From positions 1 to 43,165 of the IMG/VR virus record IMGVR_UViG_3300025162_000084: a stretch of DNA of 43,165 nt; one strand, written 5' to 3'. Below the pieces are notes generated by a model. That model saw only the letters and a list, made by a program, of their open reading frames with translations. It did not search any database and had not been told where the DNA came from. Every line of letters starts with the position of its first letter. Positions within the stretch are counted from its first letter, which is position 1. Origin of the DNA: a virus. Of the stretch, positions 14,619-23,077 are shown in pieces. The position numbers and the translations under genes are program-made.

Positions 14619-16012
14619 ACGGCAACCTCTGTGTACCAGTCACGCAGTTCAAGCGTGTAGCTCAATTTCGTGCCACCCATTATCGTCGTTGTGATTTTAT
14701 ATATCTGGAACCCCTTGGCGTCAAGGGGCGGCGTCATCCAGCCCTTGTTCAATATGCCGTTTGTGAGGTGTAGCCATTGGCCCACTTCAAAGCGGTTAGT
14801 ATTCCCCGCGGGGAACATATCATCGTCTATCGTGAGCGTACAAGTGTTCAGGGCATAGGCGAATTGGGCCTTGTACGTTTTGAGCTTGGCCGCCATAGCT
14901 ACGGCAGAGTTAGCGTCAGACGCCGTGAGCCGCTTGCCGAATTGCCTGCTATTGTACTTTGCTATGCTGGACGGTTCACTGTCAGCCTGCCCGCCGTTCA
15001 TCATGTAAACGGCCTGTATCTTGATTGAGTTTGTGGCCATATTGGGGGGAGCCGCGGCGAATTGGAGCGTCTGCTGGGTCGCGTTATGTACGCAATCCTT
15101 GGTTGCAACCGTATCAATCCCGCTTATGCCCACCGTCAAAGCTGTCCACACAGGGGAGCCGTCAGTCCCCGTGTTCTTCCAGACCAAGATATTCGATGAA
15201 CCCGCTGGGGGCTGCAAGATAACATTCGCGTTGAGGTCTGTGATGCCCAGTGTCAGGGTAGTCTTTACCCCGTTTGAGGGCAGATAATACGTTTGAGTGC
15301 TGCTGAATAGGTTAGTACCGAATATCAAGTAGAAGTTGCGTATGCTCGTACCGTCACGTTTCCATTTGAGATTGCGATACCCCAGCGTGGTCGTGTTGTT
15401 CGGGGAGCTTGAAAGGTCAAACGGAGCCGCGGTAGTGGTCTTGAGGTAATAGTGCAAGCTCTTTGAGTAGTCAACAAAGTAGTTCCAGCCTGAATAATTG
15501 GCTATTGTGGTCACGCATTCCCGCAGCGTTTGATAATTGAAATACATGGCCGCCATACTGGCTAGAGCTTGCCCGACATTCGTGCGCGCCTCTATCTCAC
15601 TGGCTTGCCCCGTACCCGTGGCATTGAGGATGGACTTTTCAAAGAGGTTCGCAATTATGGCTTGGTCGCCTGTGAGTCCTGCGTACGTGTACCCAGATGG
15701 GTACGTGTTGAAGGCTATCGTAGTGTCCAAGAGTATCGTGTAGTCTTGGCATGATAGGTCATAGTACCTTGACAGCCCTTCCGTGTACGCGCTGGGCATT
15801 GAGGTCAACCCGCCGAATATGCGGCCCCCCGTATCAGTGCGGGTGATAATTATGTCTGCCTGTTCAGGCACGACCAAGCTGCAATCCTTGTCATAGATTG
15901 ACAGCGTGGCTGTGTCTATGGTTGAACCCAGTATTGATTCAATCCTGAAACTGCCCTCAATAATGGACGAAATCGCTGCCCCGTTAATCGTAACGGCAAT
16001 CGGTGAGGGCAT
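14615..16012 (-). CDS. Tail-tip hub-like protein
   Basis: 465 residues, beta-rich throughout. The N-terminal part (SIIEGSFRIESILGSTIDTATLSI, then GRIFGGLTS and LSCQDYTILLD) has the look of the baseplate or tail-hub proteins that follow the tape measure in siphoviruses, and the middle segment (LRECVTTIANYSGWNYFVDYSK) supports this. There is no clear peptidase motif. The gene starts directly after the tape measure and would cap the tail and hold the fibres. Confidence 0.7.
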   Translation of the reverse strand: MPSPIAVTINGAAISSIIEGSFRIESILGSTIDTATLSIYDKDCSLVVPEQADIIITRTDTGGRIFGGLTSMPSAYTEGLSRYYDLSCQDYTILLDTTIAFNTYPSGYTYAGLTGDQAIIANLFEKSILNATGTGQASEIEARTNVGQALASMAAMYFNYQTLRECVTTIANYSGWNYFVDYSKSLHYYLKTTTAAPFDLSSSPNNTTTLGYRNLKWKRDGTSIRNFYLIFGTNLFSSTQTYYLPSNGVKTTLTLGITDLNANVILQPPAGSSNILVWKNTGTDGSPVWTALTVGISGIDTVATKDCVHNATQQTLQFAAAPPNMATNSIKIQAVYMMNGGQADSEPSSIAKYNSRQFGKRLTASDANSAVAMAAKLKTYKAQFAYALNTCTLTIDDDMFPAGNTNRFEVGQWLHLTNGILNKGWMTPPLDAKGFQIYKITTTIMGGTKLSYTLELRDWYTEVAV

Positions 16013-17440
16013 TTAATAGCCTCCCCGCAGCCGCACGTCACGGTCAAGTTTATCTATTACGAATTGAGCCAACTGTGCGTCCCCCACATACACTTGAATC
16101 GTGACGGGGCCAGTTTGCCCGCCCAGCGGGGAAACTTGCGCGCCCCGCGGGAGATTGAGCAGTTCAGGCCCGTTTTCACCCACCAAGGCAGAGCCCGCGC
16201 CCAAGATATTGCCGCCTTCGGCCAGTTGGGGTATCTGCGGGATATTCACCCCGAAGTTGACCGCGGGCGTATGCCAGCCGAGTATGTCAACTGAAGGTAT
16301 GGCCACTTGTATCTTGTCAAGCAGGGTTATGAGGGCGTTCAGCGGGTCAACGATAGCCAAGTTCACAGCCCCGCGCCAGAGTTTAGACCAGTCAGCCCCT
16401 AGGTTGCTCCACACGCTGTCCCATGCCGTGCGGACGCCTTCCCAGATACTTGACCAATCTATGCCGCTGAACCAGCTTGAAATCGTGCCCCAGATTTTTT
16501 GAATATCAGTCCAGAGCCCATTCCAGAACTTCGACCACTCCGCGCCTATGCCGTTCCAGATACCTGACCAGTCAATCTTTTCGAACCATAGAATGACGTT
16601 GCCGATACCTTTGACCAGCCAGCCGTCCTCACCGATTCCTAGCAATATCCACGCGTCAATAGCCACTTGTTCGGCTGCACGCTTGAGTTCAGTGACCACG
16701 TTCCCCACACTCTTGCCCACGGTTTCAGTAATGAGGTGAAAGCTGTCGTCAGTTGACGAGCGCAGCCCGTTCGTAGCGTTCTTTGTAGCGTCAAGTTGTG
16801 ATTCCATTTTCTTGACGGCCTCTACGCCCGCGGGTATGCGGTTGCCCATTTCGTCATATACGGCTATCGTGCCATCGTAGGCCCCCGCAAGGTTATTCAC
16901 TACGGTTTCCAGCGAAATGCCCGTGTCTTTGTGAATCTTGGTTGCCTCTGTGAGTATGCCTAGTGACGTTGCGTTGCTACGCGTAACCCCGTCAAGGGCA
17001 ATCATGGACGATGAATAGTCCTTCATCGTGATTTGCAGGGCGTTCGCGTGCTTGTCAGCTTCGTCAGTTGACTCATTGTACGTCCCCTGCGCTCCTGTTA
17101 GCGTGTTGGTCTGGGCGGCAAGGTCAATCATGGAATGAACCCACGTCTGGAAAGACTGGCTCGCCATCATGGCCCCGTAGCCTACGGCTGCGATTGCCGT
17201 GGCCCCCGCCGCCCAGCCCAGCCCGATTTTAGACAGTATAGGGGACAGTTCTTTGAGTACGGGTATCTGGTCGCCCAGCGTTTTGTTCTTGGCTTTTTCA
17301 ACCTTGTCAGACTTCTGCGTGGTATCGGCCGCCTTGGCCACGTTCTTTTCGAGGTCTTTAAGGTCTTTCTGTGTCTTTTGCAGGGTTTCTTGACCCTTGG
17401 TGATTACGTTGACAAGGATATTTACTTCTGAATCAGCCAT
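16013..17440 (-). CDS. Tape measure protein (short)
   Basis: 475 residues. A coiled-coil N terminus (TKGQETLQKTQKDLKDLEKNV) leads to a hydrophobic segment (about 70-95), then a Trp-rich repeat region (about 265-350: IDWSGIWNGIGAEWSKFW and variants with a period of roughly 22-29 residues), and a C-terminal LAEGGNILGAGSALVGENGPELLNLPRGAQV motif typical of tape measures. It sets tail length and helps eject DNA. With about 0.15 nm per residue, a tail of some 70 nm is expected. It lies right after the frameshifted chaperone pair. Confidence 0.9.
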   Translation of the reverse strand: MADSEVNILVNVITKGQETLQKTQKDLKDLEKNVAKAADTTQKSDKVEKAKNKTLGDQIPVLKELSPILSKIGLGWAAGATAIAAVGYGAMMASQSFQTWVHSMIDLAAQTNTLTGAQGTYNESTDEADKHANALQITMKDYSSSMIALDGVTRSNATSLGILTEATKIHKDTGISLETVVNNLAGAYDGTIAVYDEMGNRIPAGVEAVKKMESQLDATKNATNGLRSSTDDSFHLITETVGKSVGNVVTELKRAAEQVAIDAWILLGIGEDGWLVKGIGNVILWFEKIDWSGIWNGIGAEWSKFWNGLWTDIQKIWGTISSWFSGIDWSSIWEGVRTAWDSVWSNLGADWSKLWRGAVNLAIVDPLNALITLLDKIQVAIPSVDILGWHTPAVNFGVNIPQIPQLAEGGNILGAGSALVGENGPELLNLPRGAQVSPLGGQTGPVTIQVYVGDAQLAQFVIDKLDRDVRLRGGY

Positions 17441-17444
17441 AGTG

Positions 17445-17671
17445 TCACCCCTCTGCTGTGAAACTTGCTATGTTTTCTAAGTCAATCATGCTCTTGATTT
17501 CGCTGGCTGGGTATTGCTTGAGTTCCCACGGTGTACGGTTCCACCGCTTGCCCAGTTCCCAGAGAACCGCCTCAATGGGGGGGTTCTTTATGCTTGCGTT
17601 TCCGTTGCCGTCTTTTGAGGCTCTGCGTTTGGCGGCGAAGTACCCAATGAGCTTGAGTCGCCGCCGTTCAC
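17445..17671 (-). CDS. Frameshifted C-terminal part of the tail assembly chaperone (GT-type)
   Basis: This frame is open from just after a TGA at 17681-17679 to a TGA at 17445-17447 and has no suitable start codon of its own. It encodes about 75 residues ending SMIDLENIASFTAEG, with a core (IEAVLWELGKRWNRTPWELKQ) typical of the T-part of lambda G/GT-like chaperones. It is reached by a -1 slip on CCCAAAA at 17678-17672 and would give a fusion of about 178 residues from the TTG start. It sits immediately before the tape measure, which the fusion would bind. Confidence 0.85.
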
Positions 17672-17980
17672 TTTTGGGTCAGAATTGCCCTTGAAAACGC
17701 CCAGTATGCCAATCATAACGTCCTGTATGACCACTTGGGGCAACTCGTCTAACGGTTCAGGCTTTTCAGCCGTGGGCAACGGCAACGGCTCCCCCGCGGG
17801 GTTAGTTGCGTCCCATTCAGCGAACAGAGGGGCCGTTTTGTTTTTGATTGTCTGCCATTCCCCTGACTTGTATGCAGTATCAATGTCCATGAGTTGCTGC
17901 ATGGTAGGGTCCTTGACTTTTATCGTCCAGTCATACCCGCGGGCTATCTTGATTTCATGAGTCGGCCAAGGTTTTCCCAA
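17588..17980 (-). CDS. Tail assembly chaperone (G-type)
   Basis: About 130 residues. I prefer a TTG start at 17980 because AGGAGG (17991-17986) lies five bases upstream; an ATG at 18007 is in frame but has no such site and would overlap the tail tube gene. The protein begins LGKPWPTHEIK and has the small helical fold of tail chaperones, ending in a low-complexity Ser/Thr/Gln tail. Some ribosomes slip at CCCAAAA (17678-17672) to make the longer fusion with the 17445-17671 frame. Position between tail tube and tape measure is diagnostic. Confidence 0.85.
   Translation of the reverse strand: MGKPWPTHEIKIARGYDWTIKVKDPTMQQLMDIDTAYKSGEWQTIKNKTAPLFAEWDATNPAGEPLPLPTAEKPEPLDELPQVVIQDVMIGILGVFKGNSDPKVNGGDSSSLGTSPPNAEPQKTATETQA
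17672..17678 (-). promoter_or_regulatory. Programmed -1 frameshift site CCCAAAA
   Basis: In the chaperone frame the codons read CCA AAA with C before them, the standard X XXY YYZ pattern. Slipping back one base gives CCC AAA AGT and opens the downstream frame, whose previous stop (TGA) lies just upstream of the heptamer. Confidence 0.85.
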
Positions 17981-17990
17981 AGTGCCCTCC

Positions 17991-18986
17991 TTATGGCATG
18001 GCGGCAAGACCGTTGACTACGGCTACCGACCACTCTTTCGTTGACGTTGTATCGTAGATAGACATGAGCTTGACCTTCACAGTGTCTTGACCCTCACGTT
18101 CCTCAAGCAGTTTAGGGGGCTGGTCAAGCACGTAGCAGCCGTCCAGTGTGAGCTTGTTGTTCCCCGTCACAAGCGCGGGGCCTGTGAATTCAAGCCTCAC
18201 GAATGTCTTGGTCTGGGGAACGGCCACGGCCATCGCCCAGAGCGCATACGCCGCCGAATTGAAAGCCAGCGTCATTTCAAGTTCTACGTGCCGTTTCTTT
18301 TCAGCACGGTCAGACATTGTGAGATTGCCGTCAAGATACTTGACGGGGATTATGCCTTCCGTGATTTTCCACGTGAAGTCAACCAACGTGGCCGCTTTGT
18401 TCGTCCCGCCCAGCCCCGCCCAAGTCGTGTCAATGAACAACTTGCCCGTGTCCACGGCGATAGGGTTGAGGGTCAACGGGTCGAGAATCGCGCCTGTGAA
18501 GGTTTGCGGGGTTACGTCTGCCGCGGCCCCGTCCATCTTGAACTTGACGGCTTCATCAATCGTGCCTGAAAGCTCAAGGCTTTTCCCAAAAACGAAAGGT
18601 ACTTGGAACGCCTGTACGTCGTCACCGTATTCCAGCGTGGACGTGTTCACAGATGATGATGCCAATAGGCTGCCCTCATACGTCCAAGTGTACGGGGACG
18701 CGCCCCCTGTGCCTGCTATGACGCCTTTCAGTGACATTCCAAGCACATAGAGCAACTGCTCAAAGTACGCCTCACCTTCAAGGCCCACTTTGACATTGAC
18801 GCCCACGGGTGACGAAAACTCAAAGCTGGACAGCTTGCCCGTTTCCCTGTCCTCTGGGCGGTTGACTTTGAGTTCTTTTTCGATTGTGGCCGTGCCTATA
18901 AGGCGCGCTGTCGCAGGGACAGCCGTTCCCGCAACCGTTTCGCGGCCAATCTGGATTTTCCTTAATGCTTTGATACCCGCTGACAT
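17991..18986 (-). CDS. Major tail tube protein
   Basis: 331 residues, beta-rich, of the size and position of siphovirus tail tube proteins. It begins IQIGRETVAGTAVPAT, a common start for tail tube subunits, and continues with GLEGEAYFEQLLYVLG and a C-terminal half of long strands (FTWKITEGIIPVKYLDG). It assembles as hexameric rings around the tape measure. The gene is followed by the frameshifting chaperone and preceded by the tail terminator. Confidence 0.85.
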   Translation of the reverse strand: MSAGIKALRKIQIGRETVAGTAVPATARLIGTATIEKELKVNRPEDRETGKLSSFEFSSPVGVNVKVGLEGEAYFEQLLYVLGMSLKGVIAGTGGASPYTWTYEGSLLASSSVNTSTLEYGDDVQAFQVPFVFGKSLELSGTIDEAVKFKMDGAAADVTPQTFTGAILDPLTLNPIAVDTGKLFIDTTWAGLGGTNKAATLVDFTWKITEGIIPVKYLDGNLTMSDRAEKKRHVELEMTLAFNSAAYALWAMAVAVPQTKTFVRLEFTGPALVTGNNKLTLDGCYVLDQPPKLLEEREGQDTVKVKLMSIYDTTSTKEWSVAVVNGLAAMP

Positions 18987-18995
18987 TCATTTCTC

Positions 18996-19457
18996 CTATG
19001 AGCCCCAGAGGGCCCGCGTTCTTATTTCCAAGGTTATTTCAGCCGCGCTCACCGCGGCGTTGACCGCAGGCATAAGCGGGTTGACCGACATTATTTCAGA
19101 TGAAACAAACTGCGCGCCGAACGTGGGGTCTGTACGCAGTAGCACTTCTGCTCGTTCTACCATGCCCCAGAGGCGTGTAATGCCCGCGGCGACTTCTGTG
19201 GGGTCTGCCTCTGCACGCGTGCGGCCCTGAAATAGCCTCACGGCGATTGTGTCCTTGAGTGTGTCCATGCCCACGAATACCGTTGACCTACTCGCGGGCG
19301 TCATGGCCAGCACGGCCCCCGCAGGCAGGGCGGTACTCTGGAAGGCCAGCGGGTCAGCCGTGTACCACGTTTTCACAAAGAATTGGTCGTCCTCTGTGTA
19401 CCCGTCAGTCATGCCTGCCTGTAACGTGGCTATCACCAAGTCAACGACTGTTCTCAT
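18996..19457 (-). CDS. Tail terminator-like protein
   Basis: 153 residues with an alpha/beta layout (VVDLVIATLQAG at the start, TIAVRLFQGRTRAEADP in the middle and SAAEITLEIRTRALWG at the end) matching the tail terminator or minor tail U-type family in position and size. It would cap the finished tail and join it to the head. It overlaps the tail-completion gene by four bases. Confidence 0.65.
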   Translation of the reverse strand: MRTVVDLVIATLQAGMTDGYTEDDQFFVKTWYTADPLAFQSTALPAGAVLAMTPASRSTVFVGMDTLKDTIAVRLFQGRTRAEADPTEVAAGITRLWGMVERAEVLLRTDPTFGAQFVSSEIMSVNPLMPAVNAAVSAAEITLEIRTRALWGS

Positions 19458-19924
19458 TTCCAGCCCACCTTGAAAGCCTTGAGCATATCGTCAATCCACT
19501 GGCTCACGGCTTCGTCAACTAGCTTGAGTAACTGGGGCGTTTTGTCCATGATTTTCCGCTGGGGCATACGCTTTGTCCCCGTTTGGTGATACATCGGCAC
19601 TTTAGGGTTATGCTTTCTACCCCCATAGGGTACTGTCACGTCAACCATCTGGGGGCCCTGCTTGGTGATACGGAGTGAGGCGAACATGGCCCCCGTGTCT
19701 ATCAAGATGAAAGAGCCCTTCTTTCGTTTAACCGTTGCAGCGGACAGGGGCGGCCAAGTGCCATACCCAGCCGTCATGAACCGCCGTTCGGTGTCCTCAA
19801 TAACAGCCAGCCCCACGCGGGTCATGAGTTTGTCGTCAGGATTGGCTATCTTTGAGGCCAAGTTGTCAACGGCCCGCTGCACGTCAGGAAGGCCGTCAAC
19901 GGTTATCGTGATTGAAAGAGCCAC
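19454..19924 (-). CDS. Tail completion / virion morphogenesis protein
   Basis: 156 residues. The motif series ERRFMTAGYGTWPPLSAATVKRK, ILIDTGAMFASL, a HNPKVPMYHQTGTKRMPQR segment and a helical end matches the phage virion morphogenesis (gpS/HK97 gp10-like) family, which acts in the head-to-tail junction. Order (connector, completion, terminator, tube) is the usual one. Confidence 0.82.
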   Translation of the reverse strand: MALSITITVDGLPDVQRAVDNLASKIANPDDKLMTRVGLAVIEDTERRFMTAGYGTWPPLSAATVKRKKGSFILIDTGAMFASLRITKQGPQMVDVTVPYGGRKHNPKVPMYHQTGTKRMPQRKIMDKTPQLLKLVDEAVSQWIDDMLKAFKVGWK

Positions 19925-20509
19925 TTAACTACGCCTCTTGTAGATTTCCATGACACGGCGAAGGTTGAAGTACGTATTGCGAAGGTCGTCATTGAGCCAA
20001 GCGGGGTTCGATTCTATCCCCGCCTGCGTGGGCAAGAACCCCGCGGCATTTATCAAGCTGACGGCCCAGAAACAGGCCAGTTTGAGGTCGTCAGATATGG
20101 GGTCTATGCCGCTTGAATATGACACCTTCACTATACCCACGTCCCCGCGTGCGAAAGGTGCGTCATAGACGCGGATATTGTCACGCAGGGCATAGAAACG
20201 GGTACAGGGAGTCCAGCCCGTCAACCCATCAAGTGAGTACGTTACGCTCGTCACGCTTATAATCGGGCCGAAACGCGGGTTGAGGTTCAAGTAACCTTCG
20301 GGCGTCATGTTACAGTTACGCGTGCCAAACGGATAGTCCTCTGTGGTCGTAGTCTTGGTCAATGGCTGGTTCGCCCAGTTGGTCAAGAAGGCCCACGCTT
20401 GATTGAGCAGGGCGATAGCCGTGTCCCCTGAAAACGACTCTGGCAGGGGCAAGGCTGGGTGAGCCCTGTAATCGGCCTCTGTAACTGGGGCCACTAAAGT
20501 CAATGGCAT
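19925..20509 (-). CDS. Head-tail connector (gp6-like)
   Basis: 194 residues, with helical ends and a strand-rich centre (NPRFGPIISVTSVTYSLDG, then IVKVSYSSGID and LKLACFWAVSLINAAG), matching HK97 gp6-type adaptor proteins that form a ring under the portal. The final segment LRNTYFNLRRVMEIYKRR is the conserved C-terminal helix of the family. Located between the capsid region and the tail completion gene. Confidence 0.75.
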   Translation of the reverse strand: MPLTLVAPVTEADYRAHPALPLPESFSGDTAIALLNQAWAFLTNWANQPLTKTTTTEDYPFGTRNCNMTPEGYLNLNPRFGPIISVTSVTYSLDGLTGWTPCTRFYALRDNIRVYDAPFARGDVGIVKVSYSSGIDPISDDLKLACFWAVSLINAAGFLPTQAGIESNPAWLNDDLRNTYFNLRRVMEIYKRRS

Positions 20510-20520
20510 GGTTCACCCTC

Positions 20521-21516
20521 CTAGACTGGATTGGCCGCTGTGATGCCCGCGATATTAAAGTTGCCAGCCCAAACGTCATTCCCCGCACTAGCGGCATAGA
20601 GGGTCGCGCTGTACGTGCCCCCCAGCACGTTCCCCGTGACCATGTTTGAGTTAGAACTTGTACCTGAAAGGTCAATGGCTTTCTTGCTGCCTGCGGAGCC
20701 TGTGACCACGCCCATTGAATTATCAGCTTTGAGGCCGTTGGTCATGAAAACGTTGTCTTTAATCAGACACCCACGCCCATTGATATTGAGCCCTTCAACT
20801 GGGGCGTCAAAGTAGTTCCCTACAATTTCCCATGAGGAATATGACAGGCCGCCCGCCTCCACGCCCAGTATCGCAGAACCGTACACCGTGGTCACGTTGT
20901 TCATGTAGATAAACTGGTTGCGGTAGATTTTCACGTTGTCGCTGTCACACACTGGGGAATATATGGCTATGTATGAGCCCGTTTTCCCTTGGAACCGACA
21001 CCCGACAATCGTGGTATAACTGGCCCCGCCCAGCACGATAGCCGCGGGGGTTCCAGCCGAATATACGGGGGGCCTAAACTTGATATTGGCGACCAGCACG
21101 TCAGTCGAGTTGATGGTCAAGCATACGGCGTCAGTTGCAGCCGTCCATTGAGCTTGGTTAGGGCCTGTGCCGTCGCCAATAATTCTCAAGCCAGTTTGGG
21201 ACACGGCTATCACAACCGCCTCTGTGAAAGAACCGCGGATTACGATTGTGTCCCCTGCGACTGCCAAGGCCACAGCGGCGGCAATCGTTGAAAGGGCCGT
21301 GAGCCACGTCATGCCATCATTCCCGCTTACCCCGCTGGTAGAGCTTACGTAGTACGTCTTGCCGAATTGCGGGGGCCCGTTCAGGCTCGTGATGCCTTTC
21401 CCAGCCCCTAGGTATGTGAACACTTGCCCGCTGGCTATAAACATATCCCCAGCTATCAACGTGTCAGTTGTGACAGGCGGGGAAGTGAATACGCGCGGGG
21501 TTGTTGATTGTACCAT
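20521..21516 (-). CDS. Right-handed beta-helix protein, possible capsid decoration
   Basis: 331 residues. An N-terminal head (residues 1-50) is followed by a pectate-lyase-like right-handed beta-helix pattern: repeated short strands such as DTIVIRG, GLRIIGD, NIKFRP, TTIVGCRFQG, VKIYRNQF, WEIVGNYF, CLIKDNVF. Such folds bind or cleave polysaccharides in tailspikes. No catalytic residues could be assigned. The location, between major capsid and connector, is unusual for a tailspike and suggests a head-bound decoration or fibre. A 12-bp hairpin separates it from the capsid gene. Confidence 0.7.
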   Translation of the reverse strand: MVQSTTPRVFTSPPVTTDTLIAGDMFIASGQVFTYLGAGKGITSLNGPPQFGKTYYVSSTSGVSGNDGMTWLTALSTIAAAVALAVAGDTIVIRGSFTEAVVIAVSQTGLRIIGDGTGPNQAQWTAATDAVCLTINSTDVLVANIKFRPPVYSAGTPAAIVLGGASYTTIVGCRFQGKTGSYIAIYSPVCDSDNVKIYRNQFIYMNNVTTVYGSAILGVEAGGLSYSSWEIVGNYFDAPVEGLNINGRGCLIKDNVFMTNGLKADNSMGVVTGSAGSKKAIDLSGTSSNSNMVTGNVLGGTYSATLYAASAGNDVWAGNFNIAGITAANPV

Positions 21517-21529
21517 TCTTTACTCCTGT

Positions 21530-21559
21530 GGGCCGTGGGAGATTGACCTCCCACGGCCC
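21530..21559 (-). promoter_or_regulatory. Perfect 12-bp hairpin after the major capsid gene
   Basis: GGGCCGTGGGAG pairs with CTCCCACGGCCC around a 6-base loop, just before the Shine-Dalgarno site (AGGAG) of the beta-helix gene. No U-tract follows on the minus strand, so it may protect the 3' end of capsid mRNA or lower expression of the next gene. Confidence 0.6.
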
Positions 21560-21583
21560 TGTTATTTAACGGTTCAGTGAGCC

Positions 21584-23038
21584 CTAGCTGGCAAGGCAGT
21601 TGGCGAACACGCCGCAGAGGGCGGGGAGATAGAGTTTGCAGGCCCCGATGCACGTTACGTCAACGGGCTGACTGCGGGCGGTCTGGGGCCGTTCAACGCC
21701 GAAGTAGTCAAGCTGCAACTCGACTTCAATGTTGTTCGGGACTTCCGCGTTCGGGTAGGGCACGTTTTCGCCCAAGAAAATCATCTTGCCCGCGGGGATA
21801 TGGCGGCTGACTACCAGTTCGATGTACTGGTTTGTGAACTGGTTAAAGTATTTCTTGACGCCTGCCCCCATCTTGAACCCTTCGCTTTCGCCCTTGTCAA
21901 TCATGACGCGGACGGTGTTGGTTGCAGAGGCTCCAAGAGTGAGCAGTTTCATGGTCGTGGCCTCTTGGCTGTTAATGAGGGCCATTGTCGGGCCAGCCCC
22001 CCAAGTGTTGAACATTGAGGCCAGCATGGTATCAATTTCCTTGATACCCCCCGCGCTGTCTGCGGTCATGGCAGCGTTTGACATATCCTTGTAGTACGCG
22101 CCCGCAGTCAGGGCTCCCGCGGCGGTAATCTGCTCAAGCAGGCCGCTGTACCCCAGCGTGTCGGCGGTCTGGTCGGCGGTATTGGTGACGTTGCCGCTGG
22201 TTTTGTTCAGTCCGACTACGGCCTTGTTCGTGGTAACGGTTCCCCAGTAGAACGGAGTGTCAGTTGCGTTTGTGGAAATGAACACGTTGTACGCGAACGC
22301 GGCTGGAATGTCAGTCCACGTCACGGTCAAGGCGTTGTATGAGCCACCTGGAGTCTGGTTGCTCAACTTTTTGGCGATTGTTTCATCGGGGCTGTCTGTC
22401 GTGCCGCCGCTGCGACCAGTCGCGCCATTCAAGTACCCTTGCAGAGTCAAGGCTGAAACGGCCACTGAATAGGCCGTCCCAGAGGTAAGCGTGCCGCCTG
22501 CAAGAGTTGAACCAGTTGCGGCGATTGTGGCTGCGGCCATAGCGGCATTCAGGCCCGTTTGGTTGCCGCCGATGATGTAGCGGTCTTCCTGAATCATGAG
22601 GTTCTGCAAGGCTGTGAGCATGGTCAACGCGGGCACGTCCTCAAAGCGGCGGCCCATGACCATAGCCTCTTGGGTGTATTCGTTGCTCATGGAGAGCGTC
22701 TTGTATGCCGCCGACTTGGGGGCGGTTGTCAGGGTGACGTTGCTATTGCGAACGCCCTCCGCTACGCCTGCCTTGACCCCAAGGCTATTGATAGCGGTTA
22801 TCTGTTTCCAGTGTGCGTCAGTCCCGCCTTGGGGGTTGACAAAGCGCGGTACGCGGCGGCGCATCTGGTCTTCCAGCGGGTACAGGCGTTTCGCAGGGGC
22901 CTCAAGAGGATAGCCAGTGAGGGCCGTGGTCGCAGCCGTGATGGACTTGGTATCGCCGCGCAGCGGGACTTTCCCCGCCTTGAGTATGCCGTTGGTAATG
23001 TCTATGGTTTCCTGTGTGACTTCGCCTAACCGAATCAT
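21584..23038 (-). CDS. Major capsid protein, HK97 fold with Ig-like insertion
   Basis: 484 residues. N-terminal RRRVPRFVNPQGGTDAHWKQITAIN and LSMSNEYTQEAMVMGRRFEDV fit the N-arm and E-loop/spine of HK97-type capsid proteins, and LASMFNTWGAGPTMALINSQEATTMK fits the A-domain. Residues about 175-295 form a Thr/Gly-rich beta-sandwich (TVTWTDIPAAFAYNVFISTNATD) like an Ig or FN3 module inserted in the fold, probably exposed on the surface. The C terminus contains several Cys residues (CIGACKLYLPALCGVFANC). AAGGAG precedes the start. The nearby protease supports capsid maturation by cleavage. Confidence 0.9.
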   Translation of the reverse strand: MIRLGEVTQETIDITNGILKAGKVPLRGDTKSITAATTALTGYPLEAPAKRLYPLEDQMRRRVPRFVNPQGGTDAHWKQITAINSLGVKAGVAEGVRNSNVTLTTAPKSAAYKTLSMSNEYTQEAMVMGRRFEDVPALTMLTALQNLMIQEDRYIIGGNQTGLNAAMAAATIAATGSTLAGGTLTSGTAYSVAVSALTLQGYLNGATGRSGGTTDSPDETIAKKLSNQTPGGSYNALTVTWTDIPAAFAYNVFISTNATDTPFYWGTVTTNKAVVGLNKTSGNVTNTADQTADTLGYSGLLEQITAAGALTAGAYYKDMSNAAMTADSAGGIKEIDTMLASMFNTWGAGPTMALINSQEATTMKLLTLGASATNTVRVMIDKGESEGFKMGAGVKKYFNQFTNQYIELVVSRHIPAGKMIFLGENVPYPNAEVPNNIEVELQLDYFGVERPQTARSQPVDVTCIGACKLYLPALCGVFANCLAS

Positions 23039-23077
23039 GTAAATTACTCCTTCTTTTCGACTTTATTTTATTTTAGT

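Noticed and set aside
20521-23038. Diversity-generating retroelement target in surface proteins
   Set aside because: No reverse transcriptase gene and no template/variable repeat pair was seen.
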